From NCBI GenBank assembly GCA_003864575.1, contig BHES01000005.1:1-60283 (forward strand): 60,283 nucleotides of DNA. The letters run 5' to 3'. Shown in pieces: positions 56,315 through 60,283 of the stretch. The notes beneath the pieces were generated by a model, which worked only from the letters and a program-made list of their open reading frames with translations, did no database searches and was not told the origin of the DNA. Both the position numbers and the translations under genes were made by a program. Position 1 is the stretch's first letter; the number at the start of each line of letters is the position of its first letter. Source of the stretch: Enterobacterales bacterium. Lineage in GTDB: Bacteria > Pseudomonadota > Gammaproteobacteria > Enterobacterales > Enterobacteriaceae.

Positions 56315-57334
56315 TTATCCCATCGTTATCCATTGTCGTAATTGCGATGAGCGGTAAATAGCCTCGACGATATTTAGCGACACTTCCGCATCAACAAGAG
56401 AGAGATAATTTTGTTGTTCCGGATGTCTGACGGAATGTGCAAAATTAAAAATCGCCTGACGATGGCTGTCACCCCAATAACTTTTCGTTTCCCCTGCCGG
56501 ACTTTGATCATTCACCAGCAGCGTTTTACTTTCTCCTTCGAGCAGCCACAACGTATTGTGATGCAGTTGCAATAGCCCTTTCTCACAGTGAACTTCCAGC
56601 AGCAAGGGGGAGTCGAGACTGTGGCCGTTCGTCGCATAAAACACGCCGCGCGCACCGTTTGCCAGTTTGAGACTCGCCATCGCGGTGTCTTCGTTTTCAG
56701 TGATGTCGGTCAGAAAGTGGTTGTCCACCACGCCTTTTACCGCGTGGACACCACCGCCAAACCACTGCATAAGATCCAACGTATGGATAGCCTGATTGAT
56801 CAGCAGACTACCCCCTTCGGTAGAAAAACGTCCGCGCCACGGGCTATCGGTGTAATACTCGCCGCTGCGCGACCAGGTCAAAACTGCTTTAATACTCAGC
56901 ATATTGCCGAGCTCTCCGCTCTCCAGCAGCGCTTTGATCTTCTGGCTCGACGGGTTGAGCCGGTTCTGATAACACACGCCGAGCTGCCCTTTCGAATGGC
57001 TTTTGGCCTGGCTGATGGCTTTCACCTCAGTCGCGTTCAACGCCAACGGCTTCTCGGTGAAAACGTGCTTCCCCGCCGCCAGTGCGGCGAGGATCGCTTC
57101 CTGATGCAGATAATGAGGCAGGCAAATATGCACCACGTCGATGAGCGGATCGCGCAACATTTCATGGTAATCCGCGTAAAAATCGCAACCATAACGCTGC
57201 GCCAAAGACCTGCCCTTTTCGACATCACATTCGGCGATGGCATATAACTTACTGCCCGCATCCTGTTGTATCGCCGCCACGTGGCAGGTATGGATAGCCC
57301 CGCAGCCAATGACAGCAACCTTGATGATTTGCAT
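56315..57334 (-). CDS. Gfo/Idh/MocA oxidoreductase, gene 3 of operon
   Basis: This 339-residue NAD(P)-dependent sugar dehydrogenase has an N-terminal Rossmann fold (VAVIGCGAIH near 6-15) and the EKPL motif at 94-97 whose Lys is a catalytic residue. The C-terminal beta-sheet substrate domain has GGSLLINQAIHTLDLMQW near 183-200; the His in that motif is the usual catalytic base. ATG at 57334 follows AGGGGCACAGG; the longer frame to 57409 is rejected. The substrate is unknown. It resembles sugar C-3 dehydrogenases and inositol-type enzymes only at family level. Confidence 0.87.
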   Translation of the reverse strand: MQIIKVAVIGCGAIHTCHVAAIQQDAGSKLYAIAECDVEKGRSLAQRYGCDFYADYHEMLRDPLIDVVHICLPHYLHQEAILAALAAGKHVFTEKPLALNATEVKAISQAKSHSKGQLGVCYQNRLNPSSQKIKALLESGELGNMLSIKAVLTWSRSGEYYTDSPWRGRFSTEGGSLLINQAIHTLDLMQWFGGGVHAVKGVVDNHFLTDITENEDTAMASLKLANGARGVFYATNGHSLDSPLLLEVHCEKGLLQLHHNTLWLLEGESKTLLVNDQSPAGETKSYWGDSHRQAIFNFAHSVRHPEQQNYLSLVDAEVSLNIVEAIYRSSQLRQWITMG

Positions 57335-57347
57335 CCTGTGCCCCTGT

Positions 57348-58415
57348 TTAGCGTGCCTTATTCGCCAGCATCTGTGCCCGCACGCACAGCTCGGCGGCTT
57401 TGAACGCATGTTCCTGCGTCATGGCCTTTTCCGTGCGGTGCAGACAATCGAGGATCAGCTCGCCAAAGAACGGGTAGCCGACGTTGCCTGATACCGGATA
57501 ACGGAACTCACCGTGCTGATTCACCAGATACACCACGTCCTGTTCGCCGCGCGTGATATCGACGTATTTGCGGATTTCAATGTAGCCTTCGGTGCCCAAC
57601 AGCGTCAGGCGTCCGTCTCCCCAGGCACTCAGCCCTTGTGGCGTGAACCAGTCGCAGCGGAAATAACCGCGCGCGCCGTTGTCGCCTTCCAGCATAGCGT
57701 CGCCAAAATCCTCAAAGTGCGGTGATTGTGGATGATTGAAATTCAGCGCCTGCGCCGCAACCACACGGGCGTTGCTGTTGCCGGTGTAAAACAGGAATTG
57801 TTCGATCTGATGGCTACCGATATCGCACAGGATCCCGCCGAACTTTTCTCTCTCATAAAACCAGTCTGGGCGGCCTTCCCCTTCGCGGTGCGGACCGGTA
57901 CCGAGCGTTTGGATAACTCGCCCGATAGCTCCTTCCTGTACCAGCTGGCCGGTAAACACCGCGCTTTCCACGTGCAACCGCTCGCTGTAATACACCGCAT
58001 ATTTACGCCCCGTCGCTGCCGCTTGCGCTTTCGCAGCGGCCAGCTGTTCCAGCGTGGTGAGTGGCGCTTTGTCGACGAAATAATCCTTACCGGCATCCAT
58101 CACTTTCAGCCCCAGCGCGCAGCGTTCACAAGGAATGCCAGCGCCCGCCACCAGCTGAACATCTTTATCATCGAGAATGGTTTGCAGTGAATCGGCAACC
58201 GCCACCTGCGGATACTGGCTGACAAACTTTTGCACCTTGAGCGGGTCCGGATCGTAAACCCATTTCAGGCTGGCACCCGCTTCGAGAAGGCCGTTACACA
58301 TACCGTAAATATGCCCATGATCCAGCGCCGCAGCGGCGATCACGAACTCCCCTGGTTTAACCACCGGCTGAGGCTTGCCGACCGGCGCGTAGTTCATACC
58401 CTCGTTATGACTCAT
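57348..58415 (-). CDS. Atypical Gfo/Idh/MocA oxidoreductase, gene 2 of operon
   Basis: This 355-residue family member differs from the usual pattern. The glycine-rich dinucleotide loop is replaced by AAALDHGHIYG at 28-38, and EKP is DKAPL at 115-119; the Lys is kept. The C-terminal domain has GGILCDIGSHQIEQFLFY near 195-212 with the expected His. Its first 22 residues form an extra Pro-rich lead. The odd N-terminal motif may change the cofactor binding mode or make it a non-redox enzyme. Its ATG lies 2 bases from the stop of gene 1, so it is translationally coupled. Confidence 0.82.
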   Translation of the reverse strand: MSHNEGMNYAPVGKPQPVVKPGEFVIAAAALDHGHIYGMCNGLLEAGASLKWVYDPDPLKVQKFVSQYPQVAVADSLQTILDDKDVQLVAGAGIPCERCALGLKVMDAGKDYFVDKAPLTTLEQLAAAKAQAAATGRKYAVYYSERLHVESAVFTGQLVQEGAIGRVIQTLGTGPHREGEGRPDWFYEREKFGGILCDIGSHQIEQFLFYTGNSNARVVAAQALNFNHPQSPHFEDFGDAMLEGDNGARGYFRCDWFTPQGLSAWGDGRLTLLGTEGYIEIRKYVDITRGEQDVVYLVNQHGEFRYPVSGNVGYPFFGELILDCLHRTEKAMTQEHAFKAAELCVRAQMLANKAR

Positions 58416-58417
58416 CT

Positions 58418-59593
58418 TTAGGCTTCCTTATTCATGTCTTTGCCGAGCGGGATTGCATCTTCATTCGCGAAGTTTTCCACGGACGTGGATTTCTCATAAA
58501 AGTGTGGTGCCAGCGAAACCAGCCCGCCGGTCTGATAGAACGGATCCGTCGGTAAAATTGGCAGCGTCACAATGCTGCGAGTGATAGCGGATTTATAAAT
58601 TGCAGCGATAAGCTCAAGCGATCGCTTGCCCTGAGTGCCGTCGATCAGCGGCGGCGTTGAAGTTTCCAGCGCAGTAAGGAAATTGTCGATCTGTCCGGTG
58701 TGCAGCGTATACGTCAGCTTAGGGATAGATTGATAGAGGTCGTTAAGGCGGCTTTCCCGCGCCGTATCGCGCTCGTCGATAGGGAATCCGTTCGGTGCAG
58801 AAATGCTGGCGAAAGTATCCCACGGTGCTGAAATCCGCGCCTTCTCGCCCTGAATCACCATCTTTTGATCTTCGCCGTGATGCACCACCGAAGCGGTCAG
58901 CTGCGTCAGTGCGCCGGTGTCATATTTGAAAATCGCCGCCGAGAGATCTTCGACTTCGGCGTTATCGTGGGTGACGTTGGTCATCATCGAGACCACTTCA
59001 GACGGAAAACCGAGCATCCACTGGACGGCATCAATATGATGGACCGCGTGATTAAGCGTGCAGCCGCCGGCCTCTTTTTCCCAGGTGCCACGCCACCACA
59101 AATCGAAGTAAGAATGGCCGCGCCACCAGAAGGAATCGACCTGTGCGTGACAGACTTTCCCCGCCTCACCGGAATCAATCACCTTTTTCAGCCGCCAGAA
59201 GGCGTCGGTAAACCGGTTCTGCGCAATAATCGACAGTGTTTTACCGCTCTCGTGCGCCGCGCGGATCATCGCATCGCACTCTTGCAACGACGCTGCCATC
59301 GGCTTTTCGCACAATACGTGTTTGCCGGATTTAAGCGCATCAATTGAGATTTCCGCATGCACATACGGCGGCGTGCAAATATCAACCACGTCAATTTCAG
59401 GATCATGAAGAATGTCCTGATGGCTGGCGTACACCTTTGCCTGCGTCAAACCGTAGTGCCGTTTCTTCTCTTCGGCTTTCTCCGGGTAAATATCCACGAG
59501 CGCGACAATCTGACAACGGTCAGCAAACTGCAAATATCCCTGAATATGGTTATGCGAAATATTACCGGTACCAATGATCGCTATTTTCAACAT
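58418..59593 (-). CDS. Gfo/Idh/MocA oxidoreductase, gene 1 of operon
   Basis: This 391-residue dehydrogenase has a Rossmann motif IIGTGNIS at 6-13, EKP at 96-98 and a C-terminal domain with TLNHAVHHIDAVQW near 179-192 (catalytic-type His185). The stretch SFWWRGHSYFDLWWRGTWEKE near 154-174 has five Trp and could make a sugar- or glycan-binding platform, unusual for the family. It heads the operon; AGGAAAAAGATA precedes ATG at 59593. Divergent transcription from the LacI-type gene suggests control by that regulator. Confidence 0.87.
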   Translation of the reverse strand: MLKIAIIGTGNISHNHIQGYLQFADRCQIVALVDIYPEKAEEKKRHYGLTQAKVYASHQDILHDPEIDVVDICTPPYVHAEISIDALKSGKHVLCEKPMAASLQECDAMIRAAHESGKTLSIIAQNRFTDAFWRLKKVIDSGEAGKVCHAQVDSFWWRGHSYFDLWWRGTWEKEAGGCTLNHAVHHIDAVQWMLGFPSEVVSMMTNVTHDNAEVEDLSAAIFKYDTGALTQLTASVVHHGEDQKMVIQGEKARISAPWDTFASISAPNGFPIDERDTARESRLNDLYQSIPKLTYTLHTGQIDNFLTALETSTPPLIDGTQGKRSLELIAAIYKSAITRSIVTLPILPTDPFYQTGGLVSLAPHFYEKSTSVENFANEDAIPLGKDMNKEA

Positions 59594-59873
59594 TATCTTT
59601 TTCCTAATTTAAATCGATGGGCAGCCGTCACCTTGCTGATTTAATGACACATTTAATTAATTCGTCATTAAAGCTGGCGTGGATAAATAGGTTGTTTTTT
59701 ATTTCACTCTTATTGCAGAGAGAATAGTAATGGCATTTTTTTCCAACAACTGGTATTTGTGACAGGAATTGCAGCGCGGCATTTTTGATTTGCTATGATG
59801 ATGAATAGCTGATGAATTACAAACAGTTAACGGTGGCAATAAGTCCATATGCTAATGAGGCGTTGATCACAAA
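59594..59873. promoter_or_regulatory. Divergent control region, oxidoreductase operon / lacI-type gene
   Basis: This 280-base AT-rich region should carry both promoters and the regulator's operator. No clear palindromic LacI operator was found by eye. A weak CRP-like TATTTGTGACAGG near 59755 is seen. Confidence 0.45.
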
Positions 59874-60206
59874 ATGACGGGAAAATTAAAAATCAGGCAA
59901 ATTGCTGAGTTAACAGGGCTTTCTCCCAGCACCGTTTCACGAGTATTAGCAGGAAAAGCCAATGTCAGCCCTCAGGCAAAAGAAAAAGTATTTACCCATG
60001 CAAGAAATATGGGTATTTTGCGCGACATCCCAGCCAGCCGGTTGTTAATGAACTCATTATTGATTTGTGCTCCTCCGGCAGCATTCAATCAGCATGAAGA
60101 CCGTTATTATTATGAGGTCATTCAGGAAATGATTAATGAAGTCGGCCGCTATGATAGGCTTTGTTGCATAATAGGGAATTATACTGTTCGTCTATGCTGT
60201 TTGTAG
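59874..60206 (+). pseudogene. Truncated LacI-family regulator
   Basis: The first 94 residues are a normal LacI-family start: helix-turn-helix LKIRQIAELTGLSPSTVSRVLAGKA at 5-29, hinge helix near 50-57 and the beginning of the sugar-binding domain (SLLICAPPAAF, RYYYEVIQEMINEVGRYD). After Asp94 the frame enters an unrelated stretch and stops at 110, against about 330-350 for the family. The break at 60156 starts with GGCTTTGTTGCATAAT, similar to IS903-group (IS5 family) ends. Downstream bases in another frame (ESSGRYSERLDEDD, 60215-60256) still look coding. Either an insertion, an excision scar or a multi-hit pseudogene is possible; the right side is cut by the window. Confidence 0.75.
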
Positions 60207-60283
60207 TGGAAAGTTCGGGGCGCTATAGTGAACGCCTCGATGAAGATGACGTAACTGTATGATTTCTGGTTATAGAAAACAGT

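Noticed and set aside
59755-59777. CRP site in the lacI-type / oxidoreductase control region
   Set aside because: Only the TGTGA half is good; the second half does not match TCACA.
1-60283. CRISPR array, prophage or integrative element
   Set aside because: No spaced repeats, phage structural genes, integrase or attachment-site duplication beside the tRNAs were seen.

Overview
The window is a chromosomal segment of an enteric gammaproteobacterium. The order fldA-fur-chiPQ-glnS-nagE/nagBACD-asnB-tRNAs-ubiF-miaB-ybeZYX-lnt-gltIJKL-ybeL-leuS-lptE-holA-nadD-rsfS-rlmH-mrdAB-rlpA-dacA-ybeD-lipBA-tatE is the Enterobacterales core backbone, and the proteins are close to E. coli K-12 in length and motif. 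Genes present between these in E. coli (cobC after nadD, a LysR gene between lipB and lipA) are absent, and several accessory genes are added. This fits the Yersiniaceae side of the order (Rahnella, Serratia, Ewingella and relatives). The genus is inferred from gene order only.

Left edge (1-1.2 kb): a chemoreceptor reading leftwards that stops just after its second membrane segment, so it has no HAMP or signalling domain. It still has a very good FliA (sigma-28) promoter. Core block 1 (1.2-15.2 kb): flavodoxin, Fur with a uof-like coupled leader ORF, chitoporin chiPQ, glutaminyl-tRNA synthetase and the GlcNAc regulon. In that regulon nagE and nagBACD diverge from two NagC operators 94 bp apart with a CRP site between, and chiP has its own NagC-like site, so chitin-oligosaccharide entry and GlcNAc catabolism should be controlled together. 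asnB and a six-gene Met/Leu/Gln tRNA array follow (15.4-16.1 kb).

Core block 2 (16.2-42.1 kb): ubiquinone hydroxylase, tRNA thiolase, the ybeZYX-lnt set, the glutamate/aspartate importer (sigma-54 promoter and an SroC-like intergenic RNA), an ERIC-like palindromic repeat, ybeL, leuS, the LPS-export lipoprotein, DNA polymerase delta, NAD synthesis, ribosome silencing, 23S rRNA methylation, the rod-shape cell-wall genes, lipoate synthesis and tatE.

Accessory block (42.4-60.3 kb): a MASE2-GGDEF diguanylate cyclase; a leftward amino-acid-type ABC importer whose ATPase gene is frameshifted by an exact 25-bp tandem duplication; ybeM-type amidase and a signal-less periplasmic-binding-fold protein, facing a MocR regulator across an intergenic region with a perfect inverted repeat between two direct repeats; a GNAT acetyltransferase; a fluoride-riboswitch-controlled crcB; an unannotated 31-residue membrane peptide gene; a self-operator TetR gene; cspE; a glutamine-rich DUF2076 protein; an orphan Fur-box iron/siderophore-binding lipoprotein-like SBP; and, at the right edge, a tight operon of three different Gfo/Idh/MocA oxidoreductases plus a GPH sugar symporter, divergent from a LacI-family regulator that is broken after about 94 residues. 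The last operon is the best candidate for an undescribed system: it looks like an oxidative (keto-sugar) route for an unknown glycoside or sugar. No prophage, CRISPR array or complete insertion sequence was seen.
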